The notes beneath the pieces were generated by a model. That model did not search any database. It was not told the origin of the DNA and saw only the letters and a program-made list of their open reading frames with translations. Below, in pieces: positions 1-6,325 of a DNA stretch of 19,599 bases. The DNA is taken from the NCBI GenBank assembly GCA_036743055.1, contig DAINQE010000046.1, positions 1 to 19,599 on the forward strand, written 5' to 3'. The first letter of the stretch is position 1. Each line of letters starts with the position of its first letter. Source of the stretch: Sabulitectum sp036743055 (GTDB lineage Bacteria; Fermentibacterota; Fermentibacteria; Fermentibacterales; JCC-6). Both the position numbers and the translations under genes were made by a program.

Positions 1-176
1 AGTATCCCTTTTGAGAACACGTTCCTGGTGCTGAGCTCCAGCAGGGCAGCGTCGCCGGAGTTGGGCAGGTCTGGCACCCCGCTGGCAAGGACCGCGATCG
101 TAATGTACAAGAACGGGGTCATCAGCAGGAAGAATGGGACCTTCCAGTTCTGCAGCGCCCTGATCATTGCATTCAC
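1..176 (-). CDS. N-terminal fragment of a polytopic membrane protein, possibly GT-C-type glycosyltransferase
   Basis: Read on the minus strand, this frame is open from a GTG at 176 to the left edge (58 codons). It gives a convincing membrane-protein N-terminus. A short basic and aromatic stretch is followed by one hydrophobic helix (about residues 13-31). An extracytoplasmic segment then carries the acidic motif GDAALLEL at about 41-48. An acidic GD/DE-xAL-xE motif just after the first helix is typical of GT-C membrane glycosyltransferases and related uncharacterised proteins; assignment to that fold is my inference. A Shine-Dalgarno-like AAGGTG lies 7 bases before the GTG; an in-frame ATG at 167 is an alternative start. 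It is divergent from the UPF0016 gene. The rest of the protein lies outside the window, so function stays open. Confidence 0.6.
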   Translation of the reverse strand, partial: MNAMIRALQNWKVPFFLLMTPFLYITIAVLASGVPDLPNSGDAALLELSTRNVFSKGI

Positions 177-259
177 AAGTTCTCACCTTCATGTTAGGCT
201 TCCTGAAACAGTCGGAATATCCAAGCCGTGCCGCGGCATGTCCAGAGAAGGGAGACTCA

Positions 260-535
260 ATGGACTTCAGGGTTCTCATGTCGGTATTCACCGCGATCTT
301 CGTAGCCGAGCTGGGGGACAAGACCCAGCTGGCCACCATGCTGTTTTCCACCAACAAGGACGTGAGCAGGCTCACGGTATTCATTGGAGCATCGCTGGCT
401 CTGATCCTCACCACGGCGATAGGCGTGCTGGCCGGAAAGTTCCTCTGCGACCACATCAACACGAAGTACCTGTCGTGGGGAGCCGGAGCGCTGTTCATCA
501 TAATGGGGGGCTACACCATAGCCACGGCGTCATGA
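260..535 (+). CDS. Half-size UPF0016 (GDT1/MneA-type) cation exporter subunit
   Basis: A 91-residue membrane protein carrying the UPF0016 signature E-x-G-D-K-T (AELGDKTQLAT, about residues 16-26) in its first helix. Two further hydrophobic segments follow (about 36-55 and 68-88). The family includes yeast Gdt1, human TMEM165 and bacterial MneA, which move Mn2+ or Ca2+ in exchange for protons; the acidic motif binds the cation. Most members have two such repeats (about 190-210 residues). This one has a single repeat, so it would have to work as a dimer or with a second half-size protein. I chose the ATG at 260 because AAGGGAG lies just upstream; the longer frame from 167 adds non-conserved sequence overlapping the divergent gene. 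The MFS gene follows after 16 bases, so the two may be co-transcribed. Family assignment is firm; the ion is inferred. Confidence 0.85.
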   Translation: MDFRVLMSVFTAIFVAELGDKTQLATMLFSTNKDVSRLTVFIGASLALILTTAIGVLAGKFLCDHINTKYLSWGAGALFIIMGGYTIATAS

Positions 536-551
536 GCTTGCGCCGCTGAGT

Positions 552-1916
552 ATGTTCCCCGGCATGAAAAACACCGCCGGGAAGCGATCCGACCTGAGGG
601 AGACCTTCAGGATATCCATTACGGAAGGGGTTTTCTCCCAGGTGTACAACGGCCTGGCAGGACCGGGGTCTGTGTTCCTCACAAAACTGCTCACCCTCCT
701 GGGAGCTTCCTCCGGTCAGTTCGGCATTCTCTCCGCAACCGGCCAGCTCTCCATGGTGCTGCAGCCCCTTGGTGCGCTGGTGACCCGCAGGATGACCCAT
801 CACAGGCGTTCAACGGTGCTCTGGGCCGCGGCGGGGAGGATCATGACCCCGCTGCTGGGGGTGATCCCTCTTCTGCTGCCGTCCGGGGAAGCCCTTACAG
901 CGGTACTGCTGGTATACGCCCTTTCAACCGCGGTGCTCTCCGTGTCCACCAACATCTGGACAGGATGGATCGCCAGGATGGTCCCCCTGAGGATAAGGGG
1001 AAGGTTCTTTGCCAGGAGGAACTCCATTCTGGTTGCCTTCGGCCTTGCTGTGGCGTTCGTTGTGGGGATCATCGTAGATGGGGCGGGAAGCGACTCCCAG
1101 AGGCTGAAGACCATCTTCCTGGTGATCTTCTCCGCCGCGGGGATCATAGGGCTGGCAGGGCTTCGGATCCTCTCCACCCAGCCGGAGAAGCCGGTTCCTC
1201 CCAATCCCCTTCCGGCTTCCAGGATACTCCTTGAGCCCTTCAGGGACAGGAACTTCAGAAAACTGTGCCTCTTCGGTGTGTGGTGGATGATGGCGGTTGG
1301 CATAGGCGCACCGTTCTGGCAGCCCTTCATGATACAGGTGCTGCGCATGGGGGTTACACAGATGCTCCTGTACGGCATGACCAGCACGGTGGGCACCGTT
1401 CTCACACTGAAGTACTGGGGAAGGCTGGTGGACAGGTTCGGGAACATCGCCGCGATGAAGCTGGCAATAATGATCGGAACCGCGGTGCCCCTTATCTGGC
1501 TGTTCGTAACCCCGGACAGACTCTGGATCATCTTCGCTGAAAGCGTGATCTCAGGCAGCATGTGGGGGTGCGTGGGCATAGTGACCGCCAACCTGGTGCT
1601 GGCCGTGGCCCCGGAGGACAGGGTTCAGTCTTACTCCGGCCTGTACGGGGCATTCAGCGGCATCGGAATGATCATCACCATGCTTGCTTCGGGATTCCTG
1701 ATGCCGAAGCCACTCTGCATCGCCGGGCTCAGCCTCCACCCCATGCAGGTGCTCTTCCTTGCAACGGCATTCGCCAGGCTCAGCGCCATCATACCCCTCT
1801 CCCGGGTGGACGAGCCCAACGCGGTTCCCCTTGCGGCGGTGCTGAACAGGCTCAGACTGTACAGCAAGGTAAGGCTCTTCGACATAAGGGTCCTCCTGGG
1901 AAGAAAGGCTCCCTGA
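552..1916 (+). CDS. MFS-type transporter, substrate unknown
   Basis: A 454-residue protein with about 12 hydrophobic helices, the layout of a Major Facilitator Superfamily transporter. The N-terminus is soluble (about 30 residues). Basic loops separate helices, for example TRRMTHHRR near residue 80 and RIRGRFFARRNS near 150, matching the conserved cytoplasmic RxGRR-like loops of MFS half 1. A basic central linker lies around residues 215-240. The second half contains a GRLVDRFG segment (about 293-300), the equivalent loop of half 2. Neither the ATG at 552 nor the ATG at 564 has a good ribosome-binding site, so the start is uncertain by four residues. It lies 16 bases after the UPF0016 gene. 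I cannot name the substrate. Confidence 0.8.
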   Translation: MFPGMKNTAGKRSDLRETFRISITEGVFSQVYNGLAGPGSVFLTKLLTLLGASSGQFGILSATGQLSMVLQPLGALVTRRMTHHRRSTVLWAAAGRIMTPLLGVIPLLLPSGEALTAVLLVYALSTAVLSVSTNIWTGWIARMVPLRIRGRFFARRNSILVAFGLAVAFVVGIIVDGAGSDSQRLKTIFLVIFSAAGIIGLAGLRILSTQPEKPVPPNPLPASRILLEPFRDRNFRKLCLFGVWWMMAVGIGAPFWQPFMIQVLRMGVTQMLLYGMTSTVGTVLTLKYWGRLVDRFGNIAAMKLAIMIGTAVPLIWLFVTPDRLWIIFAESVISGSMWGCVGIVTANLVLAVAPEDRVQSYSGLYGAFSGIGMIITMLASGFLMPKPLCIAGLSLHPMQVLFLATAFARLSAIIPLSRVDEPNAVPLAAVLNRLRLYSKVRLFDIRVLLGRKAP

Positions 1917-1979
1917 GAACCCTCTTGCCTCCCGCCGGGGCTTTGCTATGTTCAAATACACCATAAGAGGGAGGGTCTC

Positions 1980-2417
1980 GTGAAAAAGGGGTTTTCAGGT
2001 TCTTCGTCGAAGAAGCCCAGGTCTTCTTCCAGCAGCAAGTCCAGTTCCTTTTCTTCGGGCAAGTCGTTCTTCAAGGGCAGCTCCAGGTCCAGCGTGAAAA
2101 CCGACAGGGCCTCGTCCCAGGGCAGCTCTTTGAAGGACAAGATACGGCGGAAGAAGGAATCCTCCTTCGTAAAGCCGGACAACGACCCTGGCGAGAAGAG
2201 GCGTGATCACGATAATGGCTCCGGAGCGGGGTTCACCAAGCCCTACAACGATCCCGGCGAGAAGTACCGCGGGGAGTCATACACCGAGAACGGCTCCCAG
2301 CCCGTTCAGTCAACGGGAGGCGGCAGGGGCTGCTGCGGAGGCATAACCGGCATGATCTCCCTGTTCGCCATACTGGCGGCGGTGGTCATCATCGTTTTCA
2401 TAGTGAAGTGCCTGTAG
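1980..2417 (+). CDS. Ser/Lys-rich tail-anchored hypothetical protein with NDPGEK repeats
   Basis: Not a family I recognise. It starts at a GTG preceded by AGGGAGG and encodes 145 residues in four parts. A low-complexity Ser/Lys/Gly/Phe region covers residues 1-55 and a basic cluster KDKIRRKKE covers about 52-60. Two copies of F-(V/T)-K-P-x-N-D-P-G-E-K-(R/Y)-R lie at about 64-75 and 86-97. A GGGRGCCGG hinge leads to one hydrophobic helix (about 124-143) ending in VKCL. There is no N-terminal signal peptide, so this looks like a C-terminally anchored protein with a cytoplasmic, strongly basic, disordered domain. The basic region could bind nucleic acid or an acidic partner; that is speculation. 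Its stop codon touches the stop of the convergent ATPase gene. Regular codon use and the ribosome-binding site argue that it is real. Confidence 0.7.
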   Translation: MKKGFSGSSSKKPRSSSSSKSSSFSSGKSFFKGSSRSSVKTDRASSQGSSLKDKIRRKKESSFVKPDNDPGEKRRDHDNGSGAGFTKPYNDPGEKYRGESYTENGSQPVQSTGGGRGCCGGITGMISLFAILAAVVIIVFIVKCL

Positions 2418-3644
2418 CTAGAGAAGGCTGAATGGAAGGGAGAGTACTCCTTCCCCCAGGGGAAGTGAAGTATCACCGGAATGGATCAGATATCCCCTGG
2501 TGGACACTTCCTCATAGTCCTTCCTGAAACATCTGAGGGAGCGCGCCATTCCGGGAAGGGGCGTAGAGTTCGCCTTTATCTCCAGTGGAGTGATGGTTCC
2601 GTCATGCTCCACCAGAAGGTCCACTTCGTTACCGGTCTGCGTTCTCCAGAAGTAAACTGAGGGTCTGATCCCCCTGTGAATCAGCGACCGGTACACCTCC
2701 GAAACCACGGCATTCTCCATTATGGCCCCGCCGGAGGGACCCAGCCTTGCATGGGATGGATCCGTCAGACCCAGCAACCCGCAGAGCATTCCGGTATCTG
2801 TGAAGTATATCTTCGGGGTCTTGATCAGACGCTTTCCCCTGTTCACGAAGTAGGGTCTCAACAGGAAAACCTGATAAGTTGCTTCCAGAACGGAGATCCA
2901 GGCTTTTACGGTGTTAACCGCCACCCCCAGGTCCCGCGCCAGATCAGAGTAGTTCAGCAGCTGTGCGGCCCGAGATGCCAGCAGCGACATGAAGTTCCTG
3001 AACATGGTTAGATCCCCAAGATTCTTCAGGCTTCGAACATCTCTTTCCAGGTATGTCTGAATGTATGATGAATGCCAGAGCTGGAAGTTCCTTCTGCCGT
3101 TCAGGGCTATCTCAGGGAACCAGCCTCTGATGAAACTCGTCCACAAGCCTTCGTAAGAGAAGCCTTCCATGGGGGACCGTTCCAGTTCGCCTTCCCAGGG
3201 CAACGATCGAAATGGATCACCTGACACCTCTCTGGCTGTAAGATGAAGAAGACTGAGAACCGCTGCCCTTCCGGCAAGTGACTCGGTCACCTTCTCAGAC
3301 AAGGCAAGGTTCTGGGATCCGGTGAGGATGTACCTTCCTTTGAAAGACCTGTTCCTGTCAATCTCCTCCTTTATGTATGGAAGGAGTTCCGGAGCATACT
3401 GAACTTCGTCCATTATCACTGGAGTGCCGCAGGAGCGAAGGAATGAGCGGGGATCAGAAAGGGCTGATGCCCTTACATCGGGGAGTTCCAGTGAAACATA
3501 GTCATGCGTATCGGAAAAGAGGTGCTTCAGCAGGGTCGTCTTACCGGATTGCCTGGGACCTGTAAGGACAACAGCAGGGAACTCTTCAGCCGCTTCGCGT
3601 ACAACTGCTTCAGCAGTTCTTCTGATGTAGCGGACATTGTCCAT
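2418..3644 (-). CDS. AAA-family ATPase with C-terminal DUF4143 domain
   Basis: A 408-residue ATPase of the large AAA_14/DUF4143 group common in bacteria and archaea; cellular role unknown. Walker A is GPRQSGKT (29-36), Walker B is PVIMDEVQ (75-82), and a sensor-like ILTGSQN follows at 106-112. Residues 229-265 resemble the winged-helix-like middle region. The C-terminal DUF4143 region has an E-x-D...E-x-K pattern (E340, D342, E355, K357) resembling a PD-(D/E)xK nuclease core, though whether it cuts DNA is not established. The start is ATG 3644: AAAGGAGG lies four bases upstream, while the frame extending to 3695 lacks one. The gene looks less GC-rich than its neighbours and has its own AT-rich promoter region, so it may be a horizontally acquired single-gene unit. 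Confidence 0.88.
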   Translation of the reverse strand: MDNVRYIRRTAEAVVREAAEEFPAVVLTGPRQSGKTTLLKHLFSDTHDYVSLELPDVRASALSDPRSFLRSCGTPVIMDEVQYAPELLPYIKEEIDRNRSFKGRYILTGSQNLALSEKVTESLAGRAAVLSLLHLTAREVSGDPFRSLPWEGELERSPMEGFSYEGLWTSFIRGWFPEIALNGRRNFQLWHSSYIQTYLERDVRSLKNLGDLTMFRNFMSLLASRAAQLLNYSDLARDLGVAVNTVKAWISVLEATYQVFLLRPYFVNRGKRLIKTPKIYFTDTGMLCGLLGLTDPSHARLGPSGGAIMENAVVSEVYRSLIHRGIRPSVYFWRTQTGNEVDLLVEHDGTITPLEIKANSTPLPGMARSLRCFRKDYEEVSTRGYLIHSGDTSLPLGEGVLSLPFSLL

Positions 3645-3648
3645 TGAG

Positions 3649-3691
3649 CCTCCTTTGGTTGAAATCTTGCAATTTGATTGCAAATTGTCAA
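3649..3691 (-). promoter_or_regulatory. Promoter/operator and RBS of the DUF4143 ATPase
   Basis: Reading on the minus strand, TTGACA (3691-3686) is followed by a perfect inverted repeat, arms TTGCAAT and ATTGCAA around a 3-base centre (3683-3667). Then come a weak -10 candidate (AAGATT, 3668-3663, 17-base spacing) and a very strong AAAGGAGG (3656-3649). A dyad lying exactly between the -35 and -10 positions is the usual place for a repressor site. The TTGACA overlaps the last codons of the upstream glycosylase gene. The palindrome is seen directly; its use as an operator is inference, and the -10 matches only three of six consensus positions. Confidence 0.45.
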
Positions 3692-4236
3692 CCATTTAGA
3701 ATCAAAAGCCCTGCGAAGGCATCACGCCAGGCCTGCACTTTTTGCTGAAAGCTCATCCTGAAGAATGCCGGTGAAGGCGACGGCAGGCAAACCAGCCTGA
3801 GGTCCTGCGGGTATCTGAACCTGGTCTGAAAAACGGTCATTACACCCTTCCCGGTGAAGAGAACCGTATCCACGGGGTTCTCAGAGAGGATCCTTTCAAC
3901 AGCTTCGGTGTTGTAGACCCTTTTCACGAGGTTGCCGTCCAGGTTCGATCCGCGCTTCCTTTCGCAGGCCAGTATCACATCGGTAACCGCCATTCCCAGC
4001 TCCCGGAAGAGCCCCTTCTTCCCCTGGATGCAGGACAGGTCATGGGAGGGGAAGAGTTCAGCCATGATGGGCCAGAACTGGTTCCTGGGTGCACCGTAGT
4101 ACCAGTCTCCCCGGGGAGGTGAACCGCCGGTGGAGCGGCTTCCCGGGAATGAACCCAGAAGCAGCCTGCTGCAGCCCCGGGGTACGAAGGGCTGGAAAGG
4201 GTGATGTGCGGGTACCTGTTCGGTATGGGCGTTCAT
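3688..4236 (-). CDS. Uracil/hypoxanthine-DNA glycosylase-superfamily protein
   Basis: A 182-residue protein of the uracil-DNA glycosylase superfamily, closest by motif to the single-domain DNA-deoxyinosine (hypoxanthine) or mismatch-type enzymes. Motif 1 is LLLGSFPG (25-32). It is followed by YYGAPRNQFWPIM (46-58), the substrate-pocket segment with the family N-x-F-W pattern. The C-terminal LPSPSPA (151-157) is the DNA-intercalation loop. Such enzymes remove deaminated bases from DNA in base-excision repair. The frame stays open further upstream, but I take ATG 4236: the protein family starts near here and a longer form would run into corA. The ribosome-binding site is weak (GGGGGAT about 16 bases upstream). 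The gene is divergent from corA with a 48-base gap. The superfamily call is firm; the base specificity is not. Confidence 0.8.
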   Translation of the reverse strand: MNAHTEQVPAHHPFQPFVPRGCSRLLLGSFPGSRSTGGSPPRGDWYYGAPRNQFWPIMAELFPSHDLSCIQGKKGLFRELGMAVTDVILACERKRGSNLDGNLVKRVYNTEAVERILSENPVDTVLFTGKGVMTVFQTRFRYPQDLRLVCLPSPSPAFFRMSFQQKVQAWRDAFAGLLILNG

Positions 4237-4284
4237 GAATGGCAATATATTATCCCCCAGGTCTCGTTCGCATAAGGAGGGATT

Positions 4285-5358
4285 ATGGAGGGAAGAGGCA
4301 GACGCGCGGCGGCAATGGCTGCAAGGGCCGGGCTGCCCCCTGGCAGGGCTGTGTTCATAGGCCGACGAAAGGTCGATTCGACCACCATCGACGTCATATG
4401 CTACGACCCGGATTCCCTTACGGAGGAGAAGGACTGTTCGCTGGACAGGGCATTTGCTCTTTCCGAATCCCAGGCTGTGACCTGGATCAACATCACCGGC
4501 ATTCACGACACCGCCCTGATCGATTCCGCCGGGGAGCGCTTCGGGCTTCACCCCCTCACCTGCGAGGACATAGTGAACACCGACCAGCGGCCCAAGCTGG
4601 AGGAGTTCCCCGGTTACATGTTCATCGTTCTGAAGATGATGACCTACCACGAAGGCAGGAGGGACATCGATGTCGAGCATGTTAGCCTCCTTCTCGGAAA
4701 GAACTGGGTGCTATCGTTCCAGGAGAGGCCCGGTGATGTTTTCGACCCGGTCAGGGAGCGCATAAGGTCATCGGTGGGACGGATACGGAAGCACGGCGCT
4801 GACTATCTGGCCTACGCTCTGATGGACATGGTGGTGGACAATTACTTCGTTGCCATAGAAGGCCTGGGCGAGTACGTCGAGACCATCGACGAGGAGATAA
4901 TGACAGAACCTCTCCCGGCACACATGAACGAGATCCATCGGCTGAAACGGTGCATGCTCACCCTGAGGAAGGCGGTGTGGCCACTTCGGGAGGAGATAGG
5001 CTCCATGGAGAAGAACCAGTCGGAGCTGATCACCCGGGGAACCGGACCGTTCCTGAGGAACCTCTACGACCACACCATCCAGGTGATCGACATGGTGGAG
5101 ACCCACCGCGATCTCCTTGCCGGGATGCACGACACCTACCTCACCAGCGTGAGCAACCGCATGAACGACATAATGAAGGTGCTCACCATAATCGCAACCA
5201 TTTTCATACCACTGACCTTCATCGCCGGGGTCTACGGCATGAACTTTCACCACATGCCCGAACTCAGCAAACCCTGGGCCTACCCCGCTGTGCTGGTGCT
5301 GATGCTCGCCGTGGCCGGGCTGATGATCTGGTTCTTCAAGAGGAAGAAGTGGTTCTGA
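4285..5358 (+). CDS. corA: CorA family magnesium/divalent cation transporter
   Basis: A 357-residue protein with the CorA layout. The N-terminal cytoplasmic alpha/beta domain contains HPLTCEDIVNTDQRPKLEEF (about residues 92-111). A long helical region follows (about 170-290), then two C-terminal transmembrane helices (about 297-317 and 330-350). The first of these ends in the selectivity signature Y-G-M-N-F, and the chain ends in a basic tail, KRKKWF. CorA forms a pentameric Mg2+ (also Co2+ or Ni2+) channel. The start is clear, AAGGAGG four bases before the ATG. A nickel-permeable channel could help supply the [NiFe] hydrogenase encoded elsewhere in the window, but nothing here shows that. 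The downstream EamA gene begins inside the last codons of this one. Confidence 0.95.
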   Translation: MEGRGRRAAAMAARAGLPPGRAVFIGRRKVDSTTIDVICYDPDSLTEEKDCSLDRAFALSESQAVTWINITGIHDTALIDSAGERFGLHPLTCEDIVNTDQRPKLEEFPGYMFIVLKMMTYHEGRRDIDVEHVSLLLGKNWVLSFQERPGDVFDPVRERIRSSVGRIRKHGADYLAYALMDMVVDNYFVAIEGLGEYVETIDEEIMTEPLPAHMNEIHRLKRCMLTLRKAVWPLREEIGSMEKNQSELITRGTGPFLRNLYDHTIQVIDMVETHRDLLAGMHDTYLTSVSNRMNDIMKVLTIIATIFIPLTFIAGVYGMNFHHMPELSKPWAYPAVLVLMLAVAGLMIWFFKRKKWF

Positions 5359-6269
5359 AGAGCGCAAATAGAAGGCTCCTGGTTTACGCGGGAACCCTGG
5401 CGGCGATGTTCTTCTGGGGGATATCCTTCGTGTGGTCGAAGATCGTCTTTCAGCACTACGGGCCCTTCACCACCGTCTTCCTCAGGCTGCTGATCTCATC
5501 CGCCCTCCTCACCCTGTACGCCAGGGGAACCGGGAACAGGGAGAAGGTCAGGAAGGAAGACTGGCCTGCATTCCTGCTGCTCGCCTTCCTGGAGCCGTTC
5601 TGCTATTTCGTCGGCGAGAGCTTCGGCCTGATCCTGGTCTCCCCCACCCTTGCCTCGATAATGATAGCCCTGATCCCGGTGATCTCCCCTGTTTTCGCTT
5701 GGTTCTTCCACAGGGAGAGGCTCACCCCCATCAACATAGCCGGCCTGCTGGTTTCATTCTTCGGGGTGGCGATATTCTCCACCACCGGCACGAGCAGCCT
5801 GGAGGCATCACCCAGGGGGCTCCTGCTGCTGCTCTTCGCCGTGCTTTCCGGAATAGGCTACAGCGTGGTGGTGAAGAACCTCTCCCACAGGTACAGGCCC
5901 CTCACCATAGTCCGTACACAGAACCTTATCGGAGGATTCTACTTCCTGCCCTTCCTGGCGATCTTCGAGCTGAAGGCCAGCCTGGCCGCCGACCCCCCGG
6001 CCCAAGTGATTGCCAATCTGGTGATGCTGGCGGTGTTCGGAAGTTCCCTGGCCTTCATGCTGGTAACGATATCCATAAGGGAACTGGGCATAGGGCGAAC
6101 GAACGTGTTCACCAACATCATACCGATAATCACCGCGATCACCGCCTGGATACTGCTGGGTGAGGCTTTCACCGGGAGGAAGATACTGGGAATGGCTGTG
6201 GTGATAACAGGCATCTTCCTGGCACAGATCAAGCGAAGACCAAGGGCAGCGGTGATACACGAACGGTAG
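5349..6269 (+). CDS. EamA/DMT-superfamily transporter
   Basis: A polytopic protein of about 306 residues with ten hydrophobic helices in two EamA repeats. The first half begins with MFFWGISFVWSK near residue 20 and ends with the conserved helix around FGVAIFSTTG. The second begins near GLLLLLFAVLSGIGYSVVVKN and ends with the family-typical E-x-F-T-G-R-K-ILGMAVVITGIFL. DMT proteins of this type export amino acids or metabolites; the substrate here cannot be read off. No ATG occurs near the expected start. The GTG at 5349, with AGGA four bases upstream and a 10-base overlap with the corA stop, is the best choice and implies translational coupling to corA. The C-terminus is basic (KRRPRAA). Confidence 0.88.
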   Translation: MVLKSANRRLLVYAGTLAAMFFWGISFVWSKIVFQHYGPFTTVFLRLLISSALLTLYARGTGNREKVRKEDWPAFLLLAFLEPFCYFVGESFGLILVSPTLASIMIALIPVISPVFAWFFHRERLTPINIAGLLVSFFGVAIFSTTGTSSLEASPRGLLLLLFAVLSGIGYSVVVKNLSHRYRPLTIVRTQNLIGGFYFLPFLAIFELKASLAADPPAQVIANLVMLAVFGSSLAFMLVTISIRELGIGRTNVFTNIIPIITAITAWILLGEAFTGRKILGMAVVITGIFLAQIKRRPRAAVIHER

Positions 6270-6286
6270 GATCCGTTCCTATCCGC

Positions 6287-6292
6287 TATAAT
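6287..6292 (+). promoter_or_regulatory. Candidate -10 box (TATAAT) upstream of the acyltransferase
   Basis: A perfect TATAAT lies in the short gap after the EamA stop, about 34 bases before the preferred acyltransferase start. No good -35 element is visible at the usual spacing (the hexamer at 6264-6269 is CGGTAG). The match in a GC-rich background suggests a promoter for the acyltransferase/DUF6320 pair, but this is a single-element call. Confidence 0.35.
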
Positions 6293-6325
6293 TCGAGCAG
6301 AGCCAGGATGGGACAGGAGATGATC

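Noticed and set aside
28..549. A 173-residue plus-strand open frame from position 28.
   Set aside because: It overlaps both the minus-strand membrane protein and the UPF0016 gene, has no domain or hydrophobic pattern, and is an out-of-frame shadow.
1917..1979. Search for an intrinsic terminator after the MFS gene.
   Set aside because: No stable stem followed by a T tract could be found; the gap holds only the GTG gene's ribosome-binding site.
4237..4680. Upstream extension of the glycosylase frame, nearly doubling the protein.
   Set aside because: The added part is antisense to corA, has no recognisable domain, and the glycosylase fold is complete from 4236.
4950..5348. N-terminal extension of the EamA protein into corA.
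   Set aside because: The extra sequence is His/Arg-rich low-quality protein read out of frame across corA; the transporter fold begins near 5349.
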